DNA of 41,348 nucleotides from Alkalihalobacillus pseudalcaliphilus (lineage in GTDB: Bacteria; Bacillota; Bacilli; Bacillales; Bacillaceae_D): NCBI GenBank assembly GCA_001038565.1, contig LFJO01000004.1:146964-188311 (forward strand), read 5' to 3'. The notes under the pieces were generated by a model. It did not search any database. It was given only the letters and a program-made list of their open reading frames with translations, and was not told the DNA's origin. This document shows positions 8,727-17,249 of the stretch, piece by piece. Numbering within the stretch: the first letter of the stretch is position 1; each line of letters opens with the position of its first letter. Both the position numbers and the translations under genes were made by a program.

Positions 8727-8740
8727 ACCGTCCAGACGGT
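8727..8740. promoter_or_regulatory. Relict TetR operator
   Basis: ACCGTC-CA-GACGGT is a perfect dyad 28 bases upstream of the truncated TetR start, the usual place for TetR autoregulation. The DNA-binding domain that would read it still exists in the relic, but the dimerisation domain does not. Confidence 0.6.
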
Positions 8741-8808
8741 CTTTTTGTTTGTGCACTGTTCTTTTTTAATGCAACGAATACGGAATCCATTTAGATAAAG
8801 ATATAAAG

Positions 8809-8837
8809 ACAAGGGTTCTTTTAAGCAGAACCCTTGT
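8809..8837 (-). terminator. Terminator of the TetR gene at 8851
   Basis: ACAAGGGTTC (8809-8818) pairs perfectly with GAACCCTTGT (8828-8837). The hairpin lies 14 bases after the stop of the leftward TetR gene. Confidence 0.7.
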
Positions 8838-8850
8838 TATAGACGGAAAA

Positions 8851-9459
8851 TCATGGTGTTTGCTCAGGGTTGAAGCTTCCGAATACGACTTTTTTCATAT
8901 AGGTAGCAACTTCAATAGGTGATTGTTTCATACCTGTATCAAGCCAATGCTGAATAACACCGAGTTGAGAGGAGACGGAAATGGCACTAATATAATCGAT
9001 TGGAACGGAAGAAGGGAGTGCCGCAGAATGTTTGATGATTAGCCTTTCCATGTTTTCCATCATCTCTTTTTTTAGTTTTACATGAAATCCAGGGTCTCCT
9101 TTTGGACCTAATAGTACAGACATCACTTCGGCATGCTGTTGAACACATTCGAGGAGTTTAACCATGTATGGGGATGGCTCGTTAGAGAAGCGACCATTTT
9201 TAATGAAATTTTGATAGTGCACAAATGTTTCGCTTCTTACCTTTTTAAATTCTTCAATGATTTCCATTTCCGACTTTTCGAGCAGGTCATATTTATCGCG
9301 ATAATGTAAATAAAATGTGCCTCGGTTTATATTCGCTTTTTCTGTTATATCACGCACGGTTAGGCCTTCAAAACCTTTTGTATTCATCAATTGGGTAAGG
9401 GCCTCACGAATCATCTTTTTAGTCCGAACGATACGTCGATCTTCTTTCGTTTTTTCCAC
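8851..9459 (-). CDS. TetR/AcrR-family repressor of the adjacent efflux gene
   Basis: A 202-residue TetR-type regulator. Residues 8-60 form the helix-turn-helix domain, with MIREALTQLMNTKGFEGLTV and NINRGTFYLHYRDKYDLLEK, the signature turn and recognition helix. The remainder is the helical ligand-binding and dimer domain, resembling the TetR_C class found with drug exporters. It is divergent from a DHA2 exporter gene, the classical layout for local repression. A dyad at 9589-9612 is the likely operator. Inducer unknown. Confidence 0.9.
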   Translation of the reverse strand: MEKTKEDRRIVRTKKMIREALTQLMNTKGFEGLTVRDITEKANINRGTFYLHYRDKYDLLEKSEMEIIEEFKKVRSETFVHYQNFIKNGRFSNEPSPYMVKLLECVQQHAEVMSVLLGPKGDPGFHVKLKKEMMENMERLIIKHSAALPSSVPIDYISAISVSSQLGVIQHWLDTGMKQSPIEVATYMKKVVFGSFNPEQTP

Positions 9460-9547
9460 AATAAAAACATCCTTTTAAATAATTTGTTATTATTCAACAA
9501 AAACTAATGATATGTTGAGAAAGTAACAATTTTACCCTTTTTGTTTA

Positions 9548-9575
9548 TTGAATTATAAATGCTTTGATCTATAAT
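9548..9575 (+). promoter_or_regulatory. Predicted promoter of the DHA2 exporter
   Basis: TTGAAT (9548-9553) and a perfect TATAAT (9570-9575) are separated by 16 bases. The predicted start of transcription falls just before the dyad at 9589-9612. Confidence 0.6.
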
Positions 9576-9588
9576 GGTCAATGTAGAC

Positions 9589-9612
9589 ATTATCGAACAC
9601 AGTGTTGATAAT
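9589..9612. promoter_or_regulatory. Probable TetR operator
   Basis: ATTATCGAACAC and GTGTTGATAAT are inverted arms around a central A; they match except for one unpaired G. The dyad sits immediately downstream of the exporter promoter, so a bound repressor would block transcription. Assignment to the TetR protein at 8851 follows from position. Confidence 0.65.
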
Positions 9613-9637
9613 TGTCGCATAGAAATGGGGAGTAAGG

Positions 9638-11128
9638 ATGGAACATTCGAAAGAGATCATTAAGCCGGATTATACATTAATTGTTGTTTTGTTAGCCGGG
9701 GCTTTTGTGGCCTTTTTAGCTAATACGTTATTAAATATTGCGCTGCCGTCTATTATGAATGAATTCCAAATATCGCCTTCAACTGTTCAATGGGTGACAA
9801 CGGGTTATATGCTTGTAAACGGTGTTTTAATTCCGATTACAGCTTTTTTAATTCAACGCTTTTCTACAAAAAAGTTATTCTTAACAGCTATGATCCTATT
9901 TACGTTAGGAACACTTGTTGGTGGTTTTGCACCTAATTTTGGCTTTTTATTAGCGGGACGTATGATTCAAGCATCTGGTTCGGCCATTATGATGCCATTA
10001 TTAATGAATGTTATGCTTAACAGTTTTCCTGTTGAAAAACGGGGGCAGGCTATGGGTGTATTTGGTCTAGTTATGGTTTTTGCACCTGCGATTGGGCCAA
10101 CACTTTCAGGCTATTTAATTCAATACTATGATTGGCCGATTTTATTTCATATCATTTCGCCAGTAGCTTTATTAGTTTTAATTGTGGCTGCTTTTAAAAT
10201 TAAGGAAAAAAATGACCAAATTGACATTAAAATCGATGTCATTTCTGTTATTTTGTCAACAATAGGTTTCGGTGGGATATTATATGGTTTTAGCTCTGCT
10301 GGTGATCGAGGTTGGTCAGATACAATTGTATTAGTCACCTTAATTGCTGGTGCCGTGTCGTTAGTTATATATGTAATAAGACAATCACAGCTGGAAAAAC
10401 CGATGTTAGACTTTGGTGTATATAAGTATCCGATGTTTTCATTGTCATCGGCTATCTCAATTACAATGAACTTAGCACTATTTTCAGGTATGCTTTTGAT
10501 GCCGATTTATTTACAAATTATTCGAGGCTTTACGCCGTTGGAAGCTGGATTATTAATGCTCCCAGGAGCGATTGTAATGGGCTTAATGTCACCTATTACG
10601 GGCCGTTTATTTGATAAGTTTGGAGCGAAAACGCTAGCGATTATCGGTCTATCCATTACACTTATATCTAATTATATTTTTAGCCAATTAACGATGGAGA
10701 TTTCTTATACAACTTTGGTGTTTATTTTTACTATTAGAATGTTTGGAATGTCGATGGTCATGATGCCTGTTATGACAAATGGACTTAACCAATTACCTAA
10801 CCGTATGAACCCGCATGGAACGGCAATGAATAGCACCTTAAATCAGGTCTCTGGTGCAATCGGTTCTGCTTTGTTAGTTACGGTTATGCAAACGAAAGCG
10901 AATGTTGCAGAGGGGCGGTTAGCCAACGAAATTTTACCGATTAATAATAGTGCTGAAGCTTTGGAACAAGCCAAGTTACAAATAAGTTTGATTTCGCAGT
11001 TAGAAGGTATTAATTTTGCATTTTTTGTTTCAACACTTATCTTAGCGGTTACTTTATGTTTGGCCTTCTTTATTAAGCGTCCTGTGCCAGCTGAGAATGA
11101 GGAAAAGCAGACCATAAAAGGAATGTAA
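9638..11128 (+). CDS. DHA2-family drug:H+ antiporter (14-TM MFS)
   Basis: A 496-residue transporter of the EmrB/QacA (DHA2) type. Fourteen hydrophobic segments fit the length. Family signatures seen are LNIALPSIMNEFQISPSTVQ with WVTTGYMLVNGVLIP in TM1-2, the motif-A-like loop RFSTKK, LAGRMIQASGSAIMMPLLMN, and motif C in GVFGLVMVFAPAIGPTLSGY. It probably expels lipophilic toxic compounds in exchange for protons; LmrB-like function is possible but not provable. The start is supported by GGGGAG upstream. It is controlled by the divergent TetR gene and ends in a clear terminator. Confidence 0.9.
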   Translation: MEHSKEIIKPDYTLIVVLLAGAFVAFLANTLLNIALPSIMNEFQISPSTVQWVTTGYMLVNGVLIPITAFLIQRFSTKKLFLTAMILFTLGTLVGGFAPNFGFLLAGRMIQASGSAIMMPLLMNVMLNSFPVEKRGQAMGVFGLVMVFAPAIGPTLSGYLIQYYDWPILFHIISPVALLVLIVAAFKIKEKNDQIDIKIDVISVILSTIGFGGILYGFSSAGDRGWSDTIVLVTLIAGAVSLVIYVIRQSQLEKPMLDFGVYKYPMFSLSSAISITMNLALFSGMLLMPIYLQIIRGFTPLEAGLLMLPGAIVMGLMSPITGRLFDKFGAKTLAIIGLSITLISNYIFSQLTMEISYTTLVFIFTIRMFGMSMVMMPVMTNGLNQLPNRMNPHGTAMNSTLNQVSGAIGSALLVTVMQTKANVAEGRLANEILPINNSAEALEQAKLQISLISQLEGINFAFFVSTLILAVTLCLAFFIKRPVPAENEEKQTIKGM

Positions 11129-11139
11129 CCAATAAAAAG

Positions 11140-11173
11140 AACTTTCCGATAACATGTACGGAAAGTTTTTTTA
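11140..11173 (+). terminator. Terminator of the DHA2 exporter gene
   Basis: AACTTTCCG (11140-11148) pairs with CGGAAAGTT (11159-11167), followed by a T run. Confidence 0.85.
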
Positions 11174-11226
11174 TTAGAGTAACGAGTAACCTTTAAATGT
11201 TAGAATATTTAAAAAGGGGTGTGTGT

Positions 11227-12075
11227 ATGGAACTGAATATAAAACAAATAGTTGAAGAATTAGGACTTGACGAACCAATGAAGGAAATACAATTCATTCA
11301 AACAAAACATCGAATGAAACTGGCTCATTTTTGGGATATCAAAAAAGGTGACAATGTGTTAGAAATTGGTTGTGGACAAGGTGATATGACAGCAGTACTT
11401 GCTGCTTGTGTTGGTGAGAGTGGTGCAGTGGATGCTATTGATAAAGCAAAACCAGATTATGGTTCACCTTTAACGTTAGGTCAGGCTATGGATAAAATAA
11501 AGGCAACAAAGCTAGGCGAACAGATTCATGTCGAATTTGACCAAGATATTCTGTTAGATGATGTTCATTTCCCGAGAAATATGTACGATCAAATCGTATT
11601 TTCTCATAGTTCATGGTATATGGCGTCGGAAGCTGAAGTATTTGAGCTTTTTAAGAAATTACGTCCATTAGGTAAGCGGTTATGTTTTGCAGAGTGGTCT
11701 ACACATATTGAAGAAATGGTTCAGTATCCCCATTTATTAGCTGCCATGATTCAGTCCCAATATGAGGCCTATAAGAAATCAAGTCAAGCAAATATTCGTA
11801 CCTTACTTACCCCTGAGAAAATAATAAGTTTAGCTAATTTAGCAGGCTGGGAAATTGCTCATAAAACGATTATTCATTCACTAGACCTTCAGGATGGACA
11901 GTGGGAAGTTCAATATGTTTGTGAGGACTTTGAAAAACAGATGAATGCGATTAATGATATGCCTGATAAAGTAAAAGAAAATTTGCGTGCACAGTGGCAA
12001 ATTCTAAAAACTTGTCACGAGAACATGAACCAAATAATAAAGCCATTACCTGTGTTTGCCTTTACAGCCGAATAA
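11227..12075 (+). CDS. SAM-dependent methyltransferase, class I
   Basis: A 282-residue predicted methyltransferase. Motif I is clear in GDNVLEIGCGQGDMTAVLAA near residues 45-63, followed by the acidic strand-2 end AVDAIDKAKPD and a motif IV-like IVFSHSSWYM. The C-terminal third is helical. The ATG at 11227 is preferred to an ATG ten codons upstream because AAGGGG at 11214-11219 fits it. The substrate is not evident. It follows the exporter terminator, so it is likely transcribed on its own. Confidence 0.85.
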   Translation: MELNIKQIVEELGLDEPMKEIQFIQTKHRMKLAHFWDIKKGDNVLEIGCGQGDMTAVLAACVGESGAVDAIDKAKPDYGSPLTLGQAMDKIKATKLGEQIHVEFDQDILLDDVHFPRNMYDQIVFSHSSWYMASEAEVFELFKKLRPLGKRLCFAEWSTHIEEMVQYPHLLAAMIQSQYEAYKKSSQANIRTLLTPEKIISLANLAGWEIAHKTIIHSLDLQDGQWEVQYVCEDFEKQMNAINDMPDKVKENLRAQWQILKTCHENMNQIIKPLPVFAFTAE

Positions 12076-12180
12076 GTTGAAATTTATTCTTCTGAAACCA
12101 GACCAAATTTTTCATCACATGTGAAACTTTTTGATGGACATACTTTAAATACAGTCCATTGGAGAGGTAGGTGAAAAGTG

Positions 12181-12471
12181 ATGAAGAAGTGGTTAATAGG
12201 TACAGTTTCTACTGCAATGGCATTAACGATGCTAACGGCTTGTGGTGGAACAGAAGAGCCAAATGATCCAATGCTGGACGAGAATGTTCCTACTGAAGAT
12301 CCAGTAATTGAAGATGATCTAAATGATGATTTAAACGATGATTTAGATGGCGACCTTGACAATGATGGAGTTGACACCCAGGGAATGCGTGGGAAATACC
12401 GTCGTAATCAAGTAGAGCCTTATGATATCAGGATTGATCGTAATGATATGAGAGATTATGATCATAACTAA
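12181..12471 (+). CDS. Small Asp-rich lipoprotein
   Basis: About 96 residues. MKKWLIGTVSTAMALTMLTA followed by Cys gives a lipobox LTAC, so it should be lipid-anchored outside the cell. The mature part is extremely acidic, with a repeated N-D-D-L unit (about residues 44-58), then DGDLDNDGVDTQG, and a charged tail YDIRIDRNDMRDYDHN. The Asp pattern could bind calcium, but no family is recognised. GGTAGGTG precedes the ATG. A terminator follows at once, so it is a single-gene unit. Confidence 0.72.
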   Translation: MKKWLIGTVSTAMALTMLTACGGTEEPNDPMLDENVPTEDPVIEDDLNDDLNDDLDGDLDNDGVDTQGMRGKYRRNQVEPYDIRIDRNDMRDYDHN

Positions 12472-12484
12472 TAAGTAAAGTTAG

Positions 12485-12512
12485 AAACCCTGCAATTTTT
12501 GCAGGGTTTTTA
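12485..12512 (+). terminator. Terminator of the Asp-rich lipoprotein gene
   Basis: AAACCCTGCAA pairs with TTGCAGGGTTT across a short T loop, followed by a T-rich tail. Confidence 0.88.
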
Positions 12513-12572
12513 TATTTGAGCCATTTACATAAAATCGAAAAAGGGTGAAGAGGTTAGACGCGGAAGATGTGG

Positions 12573-12790
12573 GAAAAGCGAAGAAGTAGCAACATAAGCA
12601 GAGCAAAAGCATTGCAATGTTGTAGGAGAAGCGAGGAAGTAACAACATAAGCGGAGAAAAAGGATTGCAATGTTGTAGGAAAAGCGAGGAAGTAACAACA
12701 TAAGCGGAGAAAAAGGATTGCAATGTTGTAGGAAAAGCGAAGAAGTAGCAACATAAGCCAAGTAAAAGCATTGCTATGTTACTAGCAATG
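12573..12790. repeat. 53-bp tandem repeat array, four units
   Basis: The block AAAGCGA(A/G)GAAGTA(A/G)CAACATAAGC recurs with GCG at 12578, 12631, 12684 and 12737, exactly 53 bases apart; each unit continues to GCAATGTTGTAGG. Units two and three are nearly identical. Each can fold because CAACAT and ATGTTG are complementary. Because 53 is not a multiple of three, reading frames cross the array open in several phases, but these have no start signals and no known homology, so I do not call a gene. A related array lies at 34511-34710. Confidence 0.88.
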
Positions 12791-12797
12791 CTTTTAC
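12762..12797. terminator. Perfect 15-bp hairpin at the end of the repeat array
   Basis: GTAAAAGCATTGCTA (12762-12776) and TAGCAATGCTTTTAC (12783-12797) are exact inverse complements around a six-base loop. The left arm lies in the fourth repeat unit. It resembles a terminator but lacks a strong T run on either strand. Confidence 0.55.
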
Positions 12798-12821
12798 CTG
12801 GTGGCTTTTTATTCAACAATG

Positions 12822-12857
12822 ACTTTGGGGATTCTCACACTTCGCCACCAACAAAAA
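12822..12857 (-). repeat. Internally deleted, inverted copy of the L module
   Basis: The blocks GGGGATTCTCACACTTCG and CCACCAACAAAAATG match the two ends of the reverse complement of the repeat at 25515-25625, with the central hairpin missing. Confidence 0.5.
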
Positions 12858-12859
12858 TG

Positions 12860-13125
12860 AAAGTTGGATATTGCCTTTAACATTTTGGCTCTTTATTCAC
12901 CTTGTTCTTGTTCTTTTTTACTATTTGTTGTAAGAATGCTTTTGAACTTGAGAATCAGCATTAACCGAGCGGACGAAAACATGCGTAGACTCCCATGGGA
13001 CGTAGTGGCAAATCCGAAATCCACTAGCGAAGCTAGTTAGTTCGGTGCCACCCCATAGGACGCGGAGCATGATTTTCGGTAGCGGCAATTAGTGCTCCGC
13101 ATTCCAGCGTTAGTTCATACAAAAA
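12860..13125 (+). repeat. Long-hairpin intergenic repeat, R module copy 1
   Basis: Matches 25690-25956 over its length, best from GAACTTGAGAAT to the end (GACGAAAA, AGACTCCC, GGGACGTAGTGGCA, GCATGATTTTCGG, CATACAAAA). It folds as one long irregular hairpin: CGAAAACATGC (12974-12984) with GCATGATTTTCG (13067-13078), GTGGCA/TGCCAC, CCGAA/TTCGG, and terminal ACTAGC-GAA-GCTAGT. The style resembles a repeat I recall as widespread in Bacillaceae intergenic DNA, which I cannot verify here. Confidence 0.72.
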
Positions 13126-13243
13126 TACAGCAATTTCAAGGAATACGATCTATAATAAGATTATTCATTTCGGATGACGGAATTTTAGGGCTATGCCCTT
13201 TTTATTGCGACTAAATAGAGAAAATAGAAAGAAGGTAGTAGGG

Positions 13244-14467
13244 ATGGAGAGAAACCCCACTGGAAAAAAACGAATAGCATTGGCTTTCATCCTCGGCTCA
13301 TTAGCCATGCTTGGGCCTTTTAATATCGACATGTATCTCCCTAGTTTCCCAGAGATTGGTGCTGACTTAGGGGCAAGAGCTTCACTTGTTCAGTTTAGTT
13401 TAACAACGTTTTTAATAGGTTTAGCAGTGGGACAGCTTATTGTGGGTCCCATTAGTGACTCTATTGGACGAAGAAAGCCATTATTAATTTCTTTAACCTT
13501 ATTTTCTTTAGCTTCATTAGTCTGCGCACTGGCACCAAATATCACCGTTCTTATTATTGGGAGGTTCCTTCAAGGCTTAACAGCCTCAGCGGGTATCGTT
13601 TTGTCGCGGGCGGTTGTGAGTGACGTGTTCACAGGAAGGGAGTTCACGAAATTTTTTGCGTTATTAATGGTCATTAATTCTACAGCACCTATGATCGCAC
13701 CAATGGCAGGTGGAGCTGTCTTATTATTACCGTTCGCAACGTGGCATACGATTTTTTATTTCTTAAGTGTCTTAGGTTTATGTATTGTGTTTATTGTTGC
13801 GACTAAGTTAAAGGAATCATTGTCTGTAGAGAGAAGACAACCTGTATCAATAGGAAATTCAATTCGTACGATGGGTAGTTTAATTCGAGATCGGTCCTAT
13901 ATTGGTTATGCATTAATAGTCGGAATCATACACGGTGGAAGTTTTGCTTATGTGGCAGGAACACCGTTTGTTTATCAAGGAATATATGGGGTGTCACCTC
14001 AAGTATTTAGTATATTATTTGGTATTAATGGTTTAGCTATTATTGCGGGTAGCTTTTCAGTAGGTAAGTTAAGTGAGAAGTATGAAGAAAGAAGTTTATT
14101 AAAGGTCGGTGTAATCATTGCTATTAGTGCTAATACATTGTTACTAACGATGGCCATTGTAAAAGGACCATTAGTCATGATTGTGCTGGCGATTTTTCTC
14201 TATATGTCTTCTATTGGTATTATTATTACAAGTGCCACTACATTAGCGATGCGTACACAAAGGCATCGAGCGGGGAGTGCTAGTGCATTAATTGGAATGC
14301 TACCACTCATTGTAGGTTCGGTGATGGCACCCCTTGTAGGTATTAATGAGAGTTCGGCAGTGCCAATGGGAGCGATTATGTTTACAACATCGGCAATTGG
14401 CGTCATTATCTTTTTTACACTAACAGGAAAAGGAAATTCTACGCAACATATTCATAAAGTAAGCTAA
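13244..14467 (+). CDS. Bcr/CflA-family multidrug MFS transporter
   Basis: A 407-residue, 12-helix exporter. Signatures of the Bcr/CflA subfamily are present: GPFNIDMYLPSFPEIGADLG in TM1, the motif A loop GPISDSIGRRKPLL, LIIGRFLQGLTASAGIVLSR in TM4, and TAPMIAPMAGG in TM5. It should export drugs or small molecules by proton antiport. The ATG at 13244 is preferred over one 17 codons upstream since the earlier peptide is not conserved in type and GAAGG lies 8 bases before 13244. It is monocistronic, with a terminator shared with the convergent rlmA gene. Confidence 0.9.
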   Translation: MERNPTGKKRIALAFILGSLAMLGPFNIDMYLPSFPEIGADLGARASLVQFSLTTFLIGLAVGQLIVGPISDSIGRRKPLLISLTLFSLASLVCALAPNITVLIIGRFLQGLTASAGIVLSRAVVSDVFTGREFTKFFALLMVINSTAPMIAPMAGGAVLLLPFATWHTIFYFLSVLGLCIVFIVATKLKESLSVERRQPVSIGNSIRTMGSLIRDRSYIGYALIVGIIHGGSFAYVAGTPFVYQGIYGVSPQVFSILFGINGLAIIAGSFSVGKLSEKYEERSLLKVGVIIAISANTLLLTMAIVKGPLVMIVLAIFLYMSSIGIIITSATTLAMRTQRHRAGSASALIGMLPLIVGSVMAPLVGINESSAVPMGAIMFTTSAIGVIIFFTLTGKGNSTQHIHKVS

Positions 14468-14483
14468 TGGCATCATAGAAATG

Positions 14484-14515
14484 AAGCATACGTTTTGGAG
14501 GCGTATGCTTTTTTG
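14484..14515. terminator. Bidirectional terminator between the Bcr-type gene and rlmA
   Basis: AAGCATACG (14484-14492) pairs with CGTATGCTT (14502-14510), followed by a T run on the plus strand. Confidence 0.85.
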
Positions 14516-14517
14516 GT

Positions 14518-15402
14518 TTATTGTGTGAGGCTACCGATAAGTACAAGCAAATCAATTGTAATAAGCTTGTCTGCATGTGTATTAATAAAGTCTTGTTTTT
14601 GTTGAGCGTTAGCACGCCAAGTTAAAGGAGTCATATAAACCAATGCCGTTAATTCATCTCGGTCTAATTTAACTTGATAGGTCACTCTCTTTTCTTCGAA
14701 CTGTGGGAAATGCTCTTGAAAAAGAGAGAGTGTGTCATCATTTTGATACGTTTCTTTTTGTTGGTTTTCATAAAAGAACGTTCGTAGTTCGCTTAAATAA
14801 TTTGAAGCAGGTATTACCTTAATTAAAGTTCCTTCGTTCTTTAATATACGCTTAAATTCCTCATAATTAGACGGTGAAAGAATATTTAATAAGAGATCAA
14901 AACTTTTGGATTGAAATGGCGATTTAGCGAGATCGCCAACAAGCCATATTTTATGTGTATAGGCTTTTGCTGCTGCTATGATACCTTCTTTAGCGATGTC
15001 TAACCCAAATCCAGTATAATTCGTTAACTTTTCATGTTGTAATAATGTATGTAAGTGAGAGCCTTCTCCACAGCCGATATCAAGTAGAGTAAGTGGATGT
15101 GACTGTTTAATCGTATTGGATTGGATGATTTGGACTAATTCTTCGTGTAAAGGGTGGAAGAATGGTGTTTTGGCAATCAGGTGTTGACGGTGTTCGAATA
15201 ACTTTTTGTCATAGTCTGTTTTTGAAGGTTGTGTCATTAGATTTAAGTAACCTTGTTTTGTGAAATCAAAGCTGTGATTATTCTGGCAGGTGAAGCTTTT
15301 GAGTTGTTCGACTGTAATTGGTTTTTCGCAAAGTGGACATCTAAAGTGATGTTCAAATTTTTGGACGAGCTCTGCGTTTATGATTTTTTTACTTTTTGTC
15401 AA
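14518..15402 (-). CDS. rlmA: 23S rRNA (guanine-N1)-methyltransferase RlmA family
   Basis: About 294 residues. The N-terminal zinc ribbon is clear: FRCPLCEKPI and SFTCQNNHSFDF supply three Cys and one His, followed by TKQGYLNLM, a hallmark of RlmA. The Rossmann-like methyltransferase domain has motif I as LLDIGCGEGSHL. Members methylate N1 of a guanine in 23S rRNA helix 35, and some confer tylosin-type resistance. A TTG at 15402 is chosen because AGAGG lies about 10 bases upstream; a GTG at 15414 is possible but sits against that site. Residues flanking motif I match the B. subtilis YxjB type. Confidence 0.88.
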   Translation of the reverse strand: MTKSKKIINAELVQKFEHHFRCPLCEKPITVEQLKSFTCQNNHSFDFTKQGYLNLMTQPSKTDYDKKLFEHRQHLIAKTPFFHPLHEELVQIIQSNTIKQSHPLTLLDIGCGEGSHLHTLLQHEKLTNYTGFGLDIAKEGIIAAAKAYTHKIWLVGDLAKSPFQSKSFDLLLNILSPSNYEEFKRILKNEGTLIKVIPASNYLSELRTFFYENQQKETYQNDDTLSLFQEHFPQFEEKRVTYQVKLDRDELTALVYMTPLTWRANAQQKQDFINTHADKLITIDLLVLIGSLTQ

Positions 15403-15414
15403 AGTAGGAAACAC

Positions 15415-16026
15415 CTCTTACTTTATTTATAGATAAGGGGATTTTATCATACTAAAAGGACGTTACATAATTTTTTGTATGAAAGTGGACTTAGGGGCGA
15501 TAGGTTGTGCCTTGAAGTTAGCTAGTCATCCATCTTGCGATAGACGGCCTTAACAGGACAATGCTCCCTTTTTGGTCGTGCGGAATCCTAATCGTGATGG
15601 AGTTGTAAACGGGCCAACTGTTTAAATAGTCGCCACTACTTTCATCTTTGTTGGTGGCGAAATGAATGGGGCTTCGCCATGTGCGTTTTGTATGAAAGTT
15701 ACCCTCCGCTAGGGCTGGTGCAGGCTTCTTAATTAGTGTGCTTCCCATACAAATTAATAAAAAGTAATCAAGAGCAATAGGGTTTGCATGTGCGTTGCTC
15801 GTCGCTAGGGGGTTACTCTTTGTTTTGTAGTTTTTTGTATAAAAAATAGTAGGTGTAAAGAAGTTTGAAACTTATCTTTAGTTGAGTCGTATATAGTAGA
15901 AGTGGTTGAAAAAATGGAGCATTTTAATAGGGAGATGTGAAATTTTTGAATCAATGAATAATAGTATAAACTTCTAATACTTTCGTGTTAAAATAGTATC
16001 ATTACATTTATTTCAGGAGGATCAGA
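15415..16026. other. Gene-free region upstream of htpX with decayed repeats
   Basis: About 600 bases without a supported gene. It holds the motif TTTTGTATGAAAGT twice (15473-15486 and 15687-15700), a 60-base segment (15473-15530) that matches the reverse complement of 18177-18236, and a CTTTGTTGGTGGCGAA block shared in inverse orientation with 12840-12860. The last 150 bases are AT-rich and should hold the htpX promoter. An open frame at 15518-15748 on the minus strand has no ribosome site or recognisable content. Confidence 0.6.
15473..15530 (+). repeat. Dispersed repeat, T family copy 1
   Basis: TTGTATGAAAGT, CTTAGG, GGTTGTGCCTTGAAGTTAGC and CATCCAT occur in the same order, with about 80% identity by eye, in the reverse complement of 18177-18236. 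Neither copy contains a gene. Confidence 0.55.
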
Positions 16027-16935
16027 ATGGGTAAAAGGATATTACTTTTCTTATTAACAAACATATTGGTCATGACGACAATTTTAGTTGTCTGGTCGGC
16101 AATTATTTATTTCACTGATTGGAACTTATCATTCCAAACAGCTGATGGTGGCATTAGTTTTGGAGCGATTATGCTCTTTAGTATTATCGTTGGTTTTTCC
16201 GGATCTTTTATCTCATTAGCGATGTCACGTTGGGTTGCAAAAATGATGATGAAGGTGCAAGTGTTAGACCCAAATGGAAACTTGTCTCCAACTGAACGTT
16301 CTGTTGTTGAAAAAGTTCACCGTCTTTCACGTGCGGCAGGATTAACACACATGCCTGAAGTAGGTATTTATCAATCTTCAGAAGTAAACGCGTTTGCAAC
16401 GGGACCATCGAAGAAACGTTCATTAGTTGCTGTATCAACGGGATTATTACAAGCTATGGATGAAGATGCGGTTGAAGGTGTTATTGCCCATGAAGTTGCT
16501 CACGTTGCAAACGGTGATATGGTCACGATGACTTTACTACAAGGTATCGTCAATACATTTGTTGTATTCTTAGCTAGAATTATTGCGATCGTTGCTTCTC
16601 GACTCGTTCCTGAACAGTATTCGTTTATTGTTCACTTTGCTTCAATTATTGTGTTCCAAATTTTATTCACTATCTTAGGGAGTATCGTTGTGAACGCATA
16701 TTCTCGTCATCGTGAATTCCACGCAGACCGCGGGGGTGGTGACTTAGCAGGTAATGACAAAATGGCACATGCCCTTCGTTCATTAAAAGCACATATGGAA
16801 CGTGCACGTATTGAAAACGATCGTACGGATGATTCTGCAGTCGCTACGATGAAAATTAACGGAAAAAGAAAGTCAAACCTTTTCTCCACACACCCTGATA
16901 TTGATGAGCGTATCGCTCGTTTAGAGGCACGTTAA
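16027..16935 (+). CDS. htpX: HtpX membrane zinc metalloprotease
   Basis: A 302-residue M48B peptidase of the cytoplasmic membrane. Two N-terminal transmembrane segments (about 5-28 and 46-66) precede the domain with the zinc motif [10 protein letters not shown] (His155, Glu156, His159). Two more helices follow (about 170-220), then the third ligand region [18 protein letters not shown]. The C-terminal [16 protein letters not shown] is typical. It degrades misfolded membrane proteins as part of envelope stress quality control. TCAGGAGGATC gives a strong ribosome site. A terminator follows, so it is monocistronic. Confidence 0.96.
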   Translation: MGKRILLFLLTNILVMTTILVVWSAIIYFTDWNLSFQTADGGISFGAIMLFSIIVGFSGSFISLAMSRWVAKMMMKVQVLDPNGNLSPTERSVVEKVHRLSRAAGLTHMPEVGIYQSSEVNAFATGPSKKRSLVAVSTGLLQAMDEDAVEGVIAHEVAHVANGDMVTMTLLQGIVNTFVVFLARIIAIVASRLVPEQYSFIVHFASIIVFQILFTILGSIVVNAYSRHREFHADRGGGDLAGNDKMAHALRSLKAHMERARIENDRTDDSAVATMKINGKRKSNLFSTHPDIDERIARLEAR

Positions 16936-16941
16936 TGAGGA

Positions 16942-16978
16942 AAAAACCTCTCCTAAATGGAGAGGTTTTTGTTTTTTT
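16942..16978 (+). terminator. Terminator of htpX
   Basis: AAAAACCTCTCC (16942-16953) and GGAGAGGTTTTT (16959-16970) form a perfect stem with a five-base loop, followed by more T. It may also serve the convergent gene at 17010. Confidence 0.92.
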
Positions 16979-17009
16979 GAGATTTAAACAAACGTTTGAT
17001 TAAAATAGA

Positions 17010-17237
17010 TCAACCTATGAGCTTTTTCATTTTGACAAGGCGGACATCTTGTTCTTCCTCTGTTGCCAAGTCAAACTTCTTGAGCAGATGAAAGAGTTCG
17101 TTTAATTCGTCCTGTGGTTTTTCGATACGTAAATAATCTGCTAACTGCTGAAAGAAATCTTGTCTTAAAAAGGTTTCTTGAGAATATAGTTTTTTGATTA
17201 CATCTTCACGGGAATGATCGAGATTACATGAGCCCAT
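17010..17237 (-). CDS. Small hypothetical protein linked to fdhD
   Basis: A 75-residue soluble, highly charged, mostly helical protein beginning MGSCNLDHSREDVIKKLYSQ. It has a good ribosome site (TAAGGAGG, 7 bases before ATG) and lies 12 bases behind fdhD, so translation and an operon with fdhD are likely. I do not recognise the family. Its position suggests an accessory role in making or operating the molybdopterin formate dehydrogenase-like enzyme encoded divergently, but nothing in the sequence shows this. Confidence 0.75.
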   Translation of the reverse strand: MGSCNLDHSREDVIKKLYSQETFLRQDFFQQLADYLRIEKPQDELNELFHLLKKFDLATEEEQDVRLVKMKKLIG

Positions 17238-17249
17238 CGTAACGCCTCC

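Noticed and set aside
12573-12790. CRISPR array
   Set aside because: The repeats are directly adjacent 53-bp units without unique spacers, and no cas gene is present.
12481-12819. Overlapping minus-strand open frames of 66-112 codons across the repeat array
   Set aside because: They exist because the 53-bp repeat lacks stops in several frames. They have no ribosome sites, low-complexity content and overlap each other in three phases.
12860-13125. Insertion sequence
   Set aside because: No transposase fragment or obvious terminal inverted repeats with target duplications; at most a non-autonomous element.
13193-13243. Upstream start for the Bcr/CflA gene
   Set aside because: The 17 extra residues are not typical of the family and the spacing of GAAGG favours the ATG at 13244.
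15518-15748. A 76-codon minus-strand gene
   Set aside because: No ribosome site, no recognisable domain, and the region is made of dispersed repeat fragments.
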